From the NCBI GenBank assembly GCA_002390485.1, contig DGPO01000023.1:2282-17684 (forward strand): a DNA stretch of 15,403 nucleotides, read 5' to 3'. The DNA is from Halieaceae bacterium UBA4438 (GTDB taxonomy: Bacteria; Pseudomonadota; Gammaproteobacteria; Pseudomonadales; Halieaceae). Under the pieces are notes generated by a model. That model did not search any database. It was not told where the DNA came from and saw nothing but the letters and a program-made list of their open reading frames with translations. Positions 1 through 7,117 of the stretch are shown one piece after another (position 1 is the first letter of the stretch; each line of letters opens with the position of its first letter). Made by a program: the position numbers and the translations under genes.

Positions 1-233
1 CCGTCTTGAGAACCAATAATTTGAACTTGGCTCGAGGGAATAACCTTGCCCGTGCCTCGCGTGACAGTGTCCACACCCGCTAGCGCACTCCACACAATCA
101 AAAGGCTGATTGATATCAGAACAGCGTAGAGTAATTTTCGAGCCCGTGTGGGCTCCTGCTCGATAATGGCTTCCTCAGAAAGCTCGCTCCAGTCCCGTTG
201 CGCACGCGTCTCGCTCGATTGATCGTTAGGCAT
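1..233 (-). CDS. HlyD/LapC-type periplasmic adaptor of a type I secretion system (N-terminal part, cut by window edge)
   Basis: Membrane fusion protein that would link the inner-membrane ABC exporter to a TolC-like outer-membrane channel. Only the first 77 codons are present; the gene continues beyond position 1. The start is the ATG at 233, preceded on the minus strand by GGGAGG. Visible are a charged cytoplasmic tail (about residues 1-32), one membrane segment (about 34-53), and then the conserved stretch TRGTGKVIPSSQVQIIGS (58-75), which opens the periplasmic part of HlyD-family adaptors. The gene overlaps the end of the exporter gene by 8 nt (ATGCCTAA), so the two are almost certainly co-transcribed and translationally coupled. 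The family call is firm. That it is LapC-like rather than another HlyD subfamily is inferred from the LapB-like partner. Confidence 0.88.
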   Translation of the reverse strand, partial: MPNDQSSETRAQRDWSELSEEAIIEQEPTRARKLLYAVLISISLLIVWSALAGVDTVTRGTGKVIPSSQVQIIGSQD

Positions 234-2391
234 CTGCCCTCCCAATCTTTCCTTCCCGAAGCGCCGCGATTACAGCATCGCGCTTGCCGTCGGCAACCAC
301 TTTGCCAGAGTCCACAACAAGAATACGGTCCGCCAATGCCAGCAAAGAGTTGCGGTGCGTAATCACAATCAGCGTGCGTCCTTCGATATAGGTTTTTAGG
401 TTCTCAATAATTGCGCGCTCGGTACTTTGATCGGTTCCACCCGTGGGTTCGTCCATAATGAGAATGGAGGGTTCAGTGACCAATGCCCTTGCCACCGCAA
501 TGCATTTTCTCTGACCGCCTGACACTGAGTCTCCCCGCTCTGATATCGGCATATCAAAACCCAAGGGGTGCCGGTTGACCCAGTCTGCAATTCCGGCGCG
601 CTCTACGGCTTTTATCAGTTGTGCGTCAGTAATAGCGGGCCGGGCCAGTGCAATATTATCGCGAAGAGAACCTGTAAATAGCGTCACGTCTTGAGGGATA
701 TAGCCTACCGCGCCTCTGTATTCACGTGGGTCAAGTTGCCTGATGTCGACGCCATCTACTCGAATCTCGCCGTCAGTGGCCTCGAACAATCCGAGTGCCA
801 GCTTCGCTATAGTCGATTTACCCGAGCCCACGCGCCCAAGCACCGCAATATGCTCACCCGCCCTGAGCTTAAACGAGGTTTGATTCAGCGAATTTATTCC
901 CGCGCTGGGATACTCAAAACTAACATTTTTAAACTCGAACGATCCCTGAAACCTGTCTCGGGATATAAACGCCTTTTCGTCCTTGTATTCGCTTGGCGTT
1001 GCAAACAAAGCATCGAGCGACTTCATGGCCACCTCGGCATTTTGGAACTGAGCTAACAACGATCCAAGCTTTGCAAAGGGACTGACGGCTCGCGTCGACA
1101 GCATCATGCACGCGATCAACCCGCCCATACTCAGCGCGCCGTCCGAGATCAGATAAACACCGACGACAATGACCGACAGCTGGACAAACCGCTGAACGGT
1201 AGAGCTACTCTGTGTCAGTTTAAGGTTAAGGCTTCTGGAGCGCAGGTTTTGACTGGCCAAAAATCGAGTGGCGTCCTCCCACTGACGCTGCATGACCGAC
1301 TCAGCGCCCATGGCTTTAAGCGTCTCAAGTCCTGACAGCGATTCTATGAGGGTTGAGTTTCGCTGAGCGCCTGCGGCGTAGCTTGTTTCCGTCAGCTTTT
1401 CCAAGCGCGGCCTCACAAACAGTGTGATGCTGAGCAACACAGCCAATCCAACCAAAATCGGCAACACCATCGTTGGCGATATCCAAGCAATAACGAGCAA
1501 GAAAATAAGCGCGAACGGAATATCAATAAGGCCAGTCAAAGTGGCCGACGTTGTAAAATCTCTAAGAAACTCAAAAGAACGAAGGTTCGATGCAAATGAG
1601 CCGACGGAGGCAGGCTTAAACTCTAAGCGCATCCCAAGCGTCTTTTCCAAAATGCTGGCCGACAGTGTGATATCGATTCGTCGTGCCGCGTAGTCAAGAA
1701 AGTAGCCTCTTACAATACGTAAGATCAGATCGGCAATGAGCGCGACGAAAACACCAAAGGCGAGAACCCAAAGCGTTTCAAACGCGGCATTGGGGACGAC
1801 TCGGTCGTAGACGTTCATCGTAAAAATAGGGACCGACAAGGCCAAAATATTGACGAAGAACGACGCGACTAGAACGTCACGATAAAGTGTTTTATGTTCT
1901 GCCATGACCGACCAGAACCAGTGCTCCTTGTGAACACCCAGCCCGCCGAGAGACGATTCAAGTAACCGAAATTTTGGCCGCACTAACAGGACGGTACCCG
2001 TCGCAATGGCGGTCAGTTCTGCTGTTGATATGAGCCTCGTAACCTCACCGTGCTGCGGCTCATACAATGTGACAAGACCTTCAGCATCGATAGATTCAAT
2101 GACGCCACATCGGTTTCCCGCTAAGAGTATTAACGCGGGCAAGAAATCCTCGCCAAGTGCCTCGACATCAAGCGTTTGCAGCCGCGCACGCAGACCTGCT
2201 CGCTTCGCAGCTCGGGTCAAAAGATCGGGGGTGAACTCATCGAGGCTCGTTGGCAGTCCAGTAGTCAGTGATTGAAGTGTCGCAGGGGCCCGATGGTGGT
2301 GTGCTATGCGCTTCAAACACGTCACAAGCGCCGCACCCGGACTCATTAAAGAGCCGGATTCAATCTCGCTGGCACTACGTTCATTCTCCAC
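226..2391 (-). CDS. Type I secretion ABC exporter, LapB-like, with inactive C39-like domain
   Basis: Inner-membrane permease/ATPase that would export a large protein, typically an RTX adhesin or toxin, in one step. Order from the GTG start at 2391 (721 aa): C39-like domain (about 15-140), membrane domain with segments near 165-225, 285-325 and 405-435, then the nucleotide-binding domain with Walker A GRVGSGKST (519-527), Q-loop PQD (566-568), signature SVSGGQRK (622-629), Walker B ILIMDEPT (643-650) and H-loop His679. The N-terminal domain lacks the cysteine and histidine expected of a C39 peptidase at the aligned places, so it should bind cargo rather than cut a leader. The stretch LTTGLP near residue 42 resembles LapB. 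The D-loop reads GGTD where SALD or similar is usual. The start is uncertain: a TTG at 2406 lies inside a T-run, GTG 2391 has GGTGGGG 6 nt upstream, and ATG 2346 is also in frame. The cargo gene is not in the window. Confidence 0.9.
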   Translation of the reverse strand: MENERSASEIESGSLMSPGAALVTCLKRIAHHHRAPATLQSLTTGLPTSLDEFTPDLLTRAAKRAGLRARLQTLDVEALGEDFLPALILLAGNRCGVIESIDAEGLVTLYEPQHGEVTRLISTAELTAIATGTVLLVRPKFRLLESSLGGLGVHKEHWFWSVMAEHKTLYRDVLVASFFVNILALSVPIFTMNVYDRVVPNAAFETLWVLAFGVFVALIADLILRIVRGYFLDYAARRIDITLSASILEKTLGMRLEFKPASVGSFASNLRSFEFLRDFTTSATLTGLIDIPFALIFLLVIAWISPTMVLPILVGLAVLLSITLFVRPRLEKLTETSYAAGAQRNSTLIESLSGLETLKAMGAESVMQRQWEDATRFLASQNLRSRSLNLKLTQSSSTVQRFVQLSVIVVGVYLISDGALSMGGLIACMMLSTRAVSPFAKLGSLLAQFQNAEVAMKSLDALFATPSEYKDEKAFISRDRFQGSFEFKNVSFEYPSAGINSLNQTSFKLRAGEHIAVLGRVGSGKSTIAKLALGLFEATDGEIRVDGVDIRQLDPREYRGAVGYIPQDVTLFTGSLRDNIALARPAITDAQLIKAVERAGIADWVNRHPLGFDMPISERGDSVSGGQRKCIAVARALVTEPSILIMDEPTGGTDQSTERAIIENLKTYIEGRTLIVITHRNSLLALADRILVVDSGKVVADGKRDAVIAALREGKIGRADA

Positions 2392-2404
2392 ACTGATCCC
2401 CACC

Positions 2405-2428
2405 AAAAAAAACGCGCCGAAGCGTGTT
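2405..2428 (-). terminator. Terminator-like hairpin with UUCG loop and T8 tract just before the exporter gene
   Basis: Read on the minus strand, CGC (2424-2422), loop TTCG (2421-2418) and GCG (2417-2415) form a stem closed by a UUCG tetraloop. After one A/C mismatch (2425/2414) the stem continues with C-G, A-T and A-T pairs, the last two using the first T's of the tract. Eight T's follow immediately (2412-2405). The stem is short, so termination may be partial. It could end transcripts reading through from the haem A synthase gene, or act as a leader attenuator of the secretion operon. It argues against the TTG at 2406 being the start codon. Confidence 0.45.
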
Positions 2429-2634
2429 GTGCTCGAAACCGCTCTCCCTTGCGTTCGGTGCCGGGCCTCACCCAGAGGTCACTTTTTAAAACCAGCCCCG
2501 AACATGTAAGTGACGGCGTCGTGCTGAGTAGCTTGTCTGTTAATTATCTATGAAATCGCCCACCCGAACCGGCTAGTTCGAACCTAAACTGTGATGCGGT
2601 TAACACTTTGTCATACTCAATCGCGATATATAGC

Positions 2635-2659
2635 CTCGCTTACCAAAGTAAATAGCGAG
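2635..2659. repeat. Bulged inverted repeat in the upstream region of the secretion operon
   Basis: CTCGC (2635-2639) and TTAC (2640-2643) pair with GTAA (2648-2651) and GCGAG (2655-2659), leaving a CAAA loop and a 3-nt ATA bulge: nine base pairs in all. No T-run follows on either strand, so it is not a simple terminator. It could be an RNA structure in the operon leader or chance. Confidence 0.35.
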
Positions 2660-2728
2660 ACCGGCCGTCAACACCACACTACTGACGCCATTTTTTTGAC
2701 GCAAGCGAAAACGCCCCCGCGTGTCACA

Positions 2729-2749
2729 GATCACGATCTAAACGTGATC
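2729..2749. repeat. Perfect 7-bp inverted repeat with three GATC sites
   Basis: GATCACG (2729-2735) and CGTGATC (2743-2749) are perfect inverted copies around the 7-nt spacer ATCTAAA. Centre-to-centre spacing of 14 nt would suit an operator for a dimeric regulator. Three GATC tetramers occur within 21 bases (2729, 2735, 2746). The repeat lies 36 nt past the stop codon of the haem A synthase gene and has no T-run on its minus-strand 3' side, so it is a poor intrinsic terminator. Confidence 0.4.
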
Positions 2750-2784
2750 CAATCAACCCGATAATGGAAATAGCTAACGGAACG

Positions 2785-3822
2785 CTAGCGCGCGGAGGGT
2801 GCAGTCTCCGTGCGCTTACAATGCACCCAGTAGAGCACAGTGGTCAACAAAACGACCGCACCGCTTTGGTGTCCCGCGGCAATCGTGACATTTACATACG
2901 AGAGTACGGTACCGATACCAAGTACAATCTGCAGTGTCACTGCAGCCATCATTAAGACACTCGCGATGCGCACCCTGAGATCGTGCGACCGAAGTACACC
3001 GTGAAGCGCGGCAGAGATCACAATCAAACCCGTCGCATAGGCCAGCATTCGATGATTGAAGTGAATGGTCGTGACCTGCTCAAAGACTGATAGCAAGCCG
3101 TCTCTATAAAGGGCTGGAGGAATAAACGAATCCCCCATCAGCGGCCAGGTTGGAAAAGACAGCCCAGCATTTGTACCTGCGACAAATCCGCCACTCAAAA
3201 TCATGAGATAGACCAGAGGAACAAGGCTCAGCGCCACTGACGCATGACCCATACGGATTATCCGCTCCGGCGAGAACAGACCGATCGTGAGCCACACGAT
3301 ATAGCCGTAAATAGCGATTGCCAGTCCCAAGTGTGCGGTCAGGCGGTACTGAGAGACATCCGGGCGATCGACGAGTCCACTTTGAACCATATACCAACCC
3401 ATCAACCCCTGGCATCCACCCAGTATCAACAGCGCAAAAAGGTGTGGTTTGAGCCGCGGGTGAACTTTCCCCATCCAGAGAAAAGCCATCAAGGGGAAGA
3501 AAAAGAGCAGGCCGATGAAACGCCCCAACATTCGGTGCAGGTACTCGAACCAAAAAATCTGCTTAAATTCGTCGAGCGACATTCCTGTGTTAATCAACTG
3601 GTACTCGGGGAACAGCTTGTACTGCTCAAAGAGGTAAACCCAATCGGCCGTCGATAACGGAGGGACGACACCCATAATCGGCTGCCAGTCGACCATCGAC
3701 AGTCCCGACTCCGTCAGCCGAGTAATCCCGCCCAGTAAAATCATCCCGAAAATGGTGACAGCACAAACCAGCAACCAGCGGCCAATCAGCTTGTCGTCTT
3801 GATATCTCGTTACTTCAGTCAT
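2785..3822 (-). CDS. ctaA: Haem A synthase, COX15 type (type 2)
   Basis: Integral membrane enzyme that oxidises the C8 methyl of haem O to a formyl group, giving haem A for cytochrome aa3-type oxidases. From the ATG at 3822 the protein has 345 aa with about eight membrane segments. The four haem-ligand histidines are visible: His96 in EYLHRMLGR, His164 in LTAHLG, His257 in HFNHRML and His318 in AGHQSG. The N-terminal block with TRLTESGLSMVDWQPI (about 34-49) and the middle motif AGTNAGLSFPTWPLM (215-229) match the mitochondrial/alphaproteobacterial COX15 group. The cysteine pairs typical of Bacillus CtaA are absent. The start is set by GGGGGA 5 nt upstream; a longer frame opening at 3897 adds 25 unconserved residues that reach into the uup promoter region. 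No cytochrome oxidase or haem O synthase gene is adjacent, which is unusual for this gene. Confidence 0.93.
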   Translation of the reverse strand: MTEVTRYQDDKLIGRWLLVCAVTIFGMILLGGITRLTESGLSMVDWQPIMGVVPPLSTADWVYLFEQYKLFPEYQLINTGMSLDEFKQIFWFEYLHRMLGRFIGLLFFFPLMAFLWMGKVHPRLKPHLFALLILGGCQGLMGWYMVQSGLVDRPDVSQYRLTAHLGLAIAIYGYIVWLTIGLFSPERIIRMGHASVALSLVPLVYLMILSGGFVAGTNAGLSFPTWPLMGDSFIPPALYRDGLLSVFEQVTTIHFNHRMLAYATGLIVISAALHGVLRSHDLRVRIASVLMMAAVTLQIVLGIGTVLSYVNVTIAAGHQSGAVVLLTTVLYWVHCKRTETAPSAR

Positions 3823-3826
3823 TTTT

Positions 3827-3833
3827 GTCCCCC
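3827..3833 (-). promoter_or_regulatory. Ribosome binding site deciding the haem A synthase start
   Basis: GGGGGAC on the minus strand ends 4 nt before the ATG at 3822. Conserved COX15 sequence begins shortly after this ATG, while the upstream in-frame ATG at 3897 has no conserved sequence behind it, so this site favours 3822 as the start. Confidence 0.55.
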
Positions 3834-3900
3834 AAAGACACAGACAGTTTAACAAAATCAAGAAGCAGTTCGTTGTCTGGAGTAGACTTCGCAACAAATT

Positions 3901-3906
3901 AAGGAG
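3901..3906 (+). promoter_or_regulatory. Ribosome binding site of uup
   Basis: AAGGAG lies 9 nt before the ATG at 3916 and is the strongest Shine-Dalgarno match in the window. The 93-base divergent gap between the haem A synthase and uup starts (3823-3915) must hold both promoters, but I see no convincing -35/-10 pair there. Confidence 0.65.
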
Positions 3907-3915
3907 TACCCCATT

Positions 3916-5814
3916 ATGTCGTTGCTGCGTTTAAGCGGCGCCGAGTTACATTTCGGCACCCAAGTCTTGTTGGATAAGCTCGACCTCACTGTCTCAAAAG
4001 GCGAGCGTCTCGGCTTACTCGGCCGAAATGGTGTGGGTAAAACCACGCTTTTTCGCGTGCTGACCGGAGAACAAGGTCTCGACGACGGCGAGCGTTGGAT
4101 TGACCCCTCGCTTAAAATGGCGCGACTGGAGCAGGAACTTCCGCTGGAGGGCGACACCTCCGTCTTCGACTGGGTCGCCGGCGGCCTCGATCAAGCCGGT
4201 GAACTCTTGATTCAGTACAGCAGCCTGTTGGGGGCTGAAAGCAACGCCGATTTAGCCAAGATGGCGAATATCCAAGAAGCGCTAGACGCCTGCGATGGAT
4301 GGACACTCCAAAATCGCGTGGAAACCACACTGACTCAACTGGGTCTCAATGGCTCGCAACTTCTCAAGGATTTATCGGGAGGGTGGCGCCGGCGCGTAGC
4401 GCTGGGGCGAGCCCTGGTGTCTGAACCCGATCTCCTGCTGCTGGATGAGCCAACCAACCACCTCGACATACCCACGATTGTCTGGCTTGAGCAACAACTT
4501 AAAAACTTTAGTGGCGCCATTATCCTGATTACCCACGATAGGCGGTTCTTACAAGCCATAGCCAATCGGATCGGTGAGCTCGATCGCGGTCAGCTCACAA
4601 TCTGGGAAGGGACCTACCAAGACTTTCTGAAGCATCGCGCTGAGCAGCTGGCAGCCGAGGCGACTGCCAACGCCTTGTTTGACAAAAAGCTGGCGCAAGA
4701 GGAAGTGTGGATCCGGCAGGGCATCAAGGCACGCCGAACACGCAATGAGGGTCGGGTGAGACGGCTGGAAGCGATGCGAGAGGACCGCGCCTCGCGGCGA
4801 AGTCAGGCGGGGAAAGCCAACATCACTATCGAGAGTGCATCGCGATCGGGAAAGCTCGTTGCCGAAGTCGAAAAAGCGGGCGTCCGTTTTGGCGATCACA
4901 CTGTGATTCAAAATGTAAATACCATTATTCAGCGTGGTGATCGGATCGGTATTGTCGGTCGCAATGGTGCGGGTAAAACGACGCTCATAAAAATGATACT
5001 GGGAGAGCTGGAGCCGAGTTTTGGACAGGTTAAGACCGGCTCAAAGCTGCAGGTCGCTTATTCAGACCAACTCCGCGGACACCTTGACCCGGAGGGCACG
5101 CTCATTGACAACATTTGTGGTGGCCAAGAGTTCATCGAAATTGAGGGCAAAAAACGTCACGCAATTGGCTACCTTGGCGACTTCTTATTTTCGCCTGATC
5201 GCGTTCGTGCGCCCACAAAAGTCCTTTCTGGCGGCGAACGAAACCGCGCTATATTGGCAAAATTATTCACGCAGCCCGCCAACCTTCTGGTGCTCGATGA
5301 GCCGACGAACGACCTGGATATAGAAACGCTGGAACTGCTCGAGGAAGTGCTGCTTGAGTTTTCGGGTACAGTCATCTTGGTCAGTCACGACCGAGACTTT
5401 ATGGACCGCGTAGTCACCAGTCTTTTGGTGATTGACGAGCAAGGTCATGTCGAAGAACAAGCCGGTAATTTTTCAGATTGGGAGGCTCGCGGGGGCGCTT
5501 TACTGAGCACCGTTGATGAAAGTCGACTCGCAGCAAAGGCTGTAAAAACCAGTGTTCCCGCAGCTGTTTTAGCGTCTGAGGGGAAGGCTCAGGTAAAAAA
5601 GAAGTTAAATTATAAAGAGCAGCGAGAACTCGACACCCTGCCCGACCTAATCGCCGGTCTTGAGACGCAACAAGCCACGCTCGAGGAAGCAACAAGTAGC
5701 GCTGATTTTTACGCTCAAGATCAAGCGCAGGTCAAAGCAGTATTAGCCGAGCTTACCCGCGTCAGCGAATCGCTCGACGCGGCGCTCGACCGACTCGTAG
5801 CACTCGAGGACTAG
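3916..5814 (+). CDS. uup: ABC-F ATPase Uup
   Basis: Soluble twin-ATPase ABC-F protein. Family members bind the ribosome or branched DNA; E. coli Uup is linked to suppression of transposon precise excision and to ribosome function. The 632-aa length fits Uup. First ATPase: Walker A GRNGVGKTT (36-44), signature LSGGW (153-157), Walker B LLLLDEPTNHLD (173-184). The charged inter-domain linker (about 238-310) corresponds to the tRNA-interaction arm. Second ATPase: Walker A GRNGAGKTT (348-356), signature LSGGERNR (437-444), Walker B LLVLDEPTNDLD (457-468). A C-terminal coiled coil (about 560-632), starting near KKKLNYKEQREL, is the part that distinguishes Uup from EttA and YheS. There are no membrane segments, so it is not a transporter. 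It is divergent from the haem A synthase gene and convergent with the aminotransferase gene, 14 nt away, with no clear terminator between them. Confidence 0.95.
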   Translation: MSLLRLSGAELHFGTQVLLDKLDLTVSKGERLGLLGRNGVGKTTLFRVLTGEQGLDDGERWIDPSLKMARLEQELPLEGDTSVFDWVAGGLDQAGELLIQYSSLLGAESNADLAKMANIQEALDACDGWTLQNRVETTLTQLGLNGSQLLKDLSGGWRRRVALGRALVSEPDLLLLDEPTNHLDIPTIVWLEQQLKNFSGAIILITHDRRFLQAIANRIGELDRGQLTIWEGTYQDFLKHRAEQLAAEATANALFDKKLAQEEVWIRQGIKARRTRNEGRVRRLEAMREDRASRRSQAGKANITIESASRSGKLVAEVEKAGVRFGDHTVIQNVNTIIQRGDRIGIVGRNGAGKTTLIKMILGELEPSFGQVKTGSKLQVAYSDQLRGHLDPEGTLIDNICGGQEFIEIEGKKRHAIGYLGDFLFSPDRVRAPTKVLSGGERNRAILAKLFTQPANLLVLDEPTNDLDIETLELLEEVLLEFSGTVILVSHDRDFMDRVVTSLLVIDEQGHVEEQAGNFSDWEARGGALLSTVDESRLAAKAVKTSVPAAVLASEGKAQVKKKLNYKEQRELDTLPDLIAGLETQQATLEEATSSADFYAQDQAQVKAVLAELTRVSESLDAALDRLVALED

Positions 5815-5828
5815 TACCAAAACGTGGA

Positions 5829-7013
5829 TTAAAGCGCCGAGGCGACTGCAGCCACCACCTTGTCCATGTTGTCAGCATTCAGCGCCGCAACATTAATTCG
5901 TGACGAGTCGAGCATGTAAAGACCATGTGTCTGTCGCAAGCCTTTTGCCTGCTCCACAGACAGTCCGAGAAAGGAGAACATTCCCTTCTCACCGGCAATA
6001 AAGGAGAAGTCCTGATCGGTTTTCGCCGATAGCTTCTCCGAAAGCTGTCGGCGCAGTGAAATCATACGTCCGCAAACATGTTCAAGCTCCCGCTCCCAAG
6101 ACGATCGCAGTTCGGGATCACTCAAAACACGTCCGGCTAGCAGCGCCCCATGAGCGGGCGGCATGGAGTAGACGCGCCGCGCCGCGCCCAAGCCGTGACT
6201 CTGAGTCGCAGCGGCACTCTGAGTATCACGCCCAAAAAAGAGCGCAACGCCCGTTCTCTCGCGATAAAGACCCAAATTTTTGGAGCAGGAAGCCGCAACA
6301 ATGAGTTCACCCAGACGGCTCGCCATGAGGCGCAACCCCTGGACATCCTCGACTAAACCCGAACCCATTCCTTGATACGCAAGATCAATCAGCACCGTAA
6401 AACCCTGTTCGAGTGCCATGTCCGCAAGGATGGACCATTGTTCAAGCGTCAGATCCGCACCGCATGGATTGTGGCAACAGCCGTGTAGCAGAACGACGTC
6501 GTCACTTTTTGCTGATTTCAAATCGTTAACCATCTGCTCAAAGTCAACGCCGTGAGAGCGAGGGTCGTAGTAGCTGTAAGTTGCAAACTTCAGTCCAACC
6601 GAACCCATTAGAGGAATGTGGACGGGCCATGTTGGATTGCTGATCCACACCGTTGCGTCGGGAGATGCCGCCGCTAAAACCTCAGATGCGATTCGAAGCG
6701 CACCACAGCCGCCCGGCGTTTGCACTGCCGTAATGTGAGTACCGTCACCGACGAGCTCGTCGCCAAAAACAAGCGTTTTCATACCGTTTAAATAGGCCGG
6801 ATCACCGGCTGCCGGTAGATAGGCCTTGGTCACCTCTTCGTCAATCAACTGACGCTGCGCTTTTTTGACCGCCTCAAATACCGGACAGATACCGGTCTCG
6901 TCCATATAAATACCCACCGTAAGGTCAATCTTGTGAGGATTGGGATCGGCGCGGCATGCGGCAGCCAGACCGAGTATTGGATCGGGGGCTAAGACAGACA
7001 GTTGTTCTAACAT
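5829..7013 (-). CDS. Aspartate/aromatic amino acid aminotransferase (AspC/TyrB type)
   Basis: PLP-dependent class I aminotransferase of the Ia group, interconverting aspartate or aromatic amino acids and their 2-oxo acids with glutamate/2-oxoglutarate. From the ATG at 7013 (394 aa) the key residues are visible: Trp129 in NPTWP, Asn182 in CCHNPCG, Asp210 and Tyr213 in LIDLAYQG, PLP lysine Lys245 in ASCSKNLGLYRERTG, and C-terminal substrate-carboxylate Arg372 in DSSRINV. An arginine at the place of the AspC side-chain arginine is kept near residue 279 (AARRVYS), consistent with dicarboxylate binding. Whether aspartate or aromatic substrates dominate cannot be read from sequence. An upstream in-frame ATG at 7073 would add 20 residues. 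I prefer 7013 because family members begin this way and a -10-like TATACT lies between the two ATGs. Confidence 0.93.
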   Translation of the reverse strand: MLEQLSVLAPDPILGLAAACRADPNPHKIDLTVGIYMDETGICPVFEAVKKAQRQLIDEEVTKAYLPAAGDPAYLNGMKTLVFGDELVGDGTHITAVQTPGGCGALRIASEVLAAASPDATVWISNPTWPVHIPLMGSVGLKFATYSYYDPRSHGVDFEQMVNDLKSAKSDDVVLLHGCCHNPCGADLTLEQWSILADMALEQGFTVLIDLAYQGMGSGLVEDVQGLRLMASRLGELIVAASCSKNLGLYRERTGVALFFGRDTQSAAATQSHGLGAARRVYSMPPAHGALLAGRVLSDPELRSSWERELEHVCGRMISLRRQLSEKLSAKTDQDFSFIAGEKGMFSFLGLSVEQAKGLRQTHGLYMLDSSRINVAALNADNMDKVVAAVASAL

Positions 7014-7117
7014 CGACGGGCTCTTTGAGTAACAAAACGACGGCGGGAGTATACGGTATGGGCGATTTTCCATAAATGCCTGATATCATTTACCTTACAT
7101 TTTCCTATCGATTCATC
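7014..7117. promoter_or_regulatory. Divergent promoter region between the aminotransferase gene and cmoA
   Basis: This 104-base gap separates two divergent genes. On the minus strand TATACT (7053-7048) is a good -10 with a poor -35 (TTTATG, 17-nt spacer), placing a start site about 7041, a short leader from the ATG at 7013. On the plus strand TTGAGT (7025-7030) and TATACG (7050-7055) are a weak pair with a long 19-nt spacer. The 8-bp palindrome TGATATCA lies at 7081-7088. Confidence 0.35.

Larger units (their letters stand above)
2407..2784. other. Long non-coding gap upstream of the secretion operon and downstream of the haem A synthase gene
   Basis: No convincing gene is seen in these 378 bases; the small plus-strand open frames here (2306-2509 and 2764-2955) have no family resemblance and extend into real genes on the other strand. 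The gap should hold the minus-strand promoter of the exporter operon. The best -10-like hexamer is GATAAT on the minus strand (2548-2543), but no good -35 lies 16-18 nt upstream. Several dyads are visible: GTCACTT (2478-2484) with AAGTGAC (2508-2514), the palindrome GTTCGAAC (2576-2583), a bulged hairpin at 2635-2659 and a 7-bp repeat at 2729-2749. Confidence 0.6.

Noticed and set aside
2739..2757. Possible FNR/ANR-type site (TTGAT...ATCA on the minus strand)
   Set aside because: The half-sites are separated by 3 nt instead of the required 4, and the second half is imperfect.
3104..3553. 149-codon minus-strand open frame inside the haem A synthase gene
   Set aside because: Same strand but different frame from a well-conserved membrane enzyme; no support as a separate gene or a frameshift.
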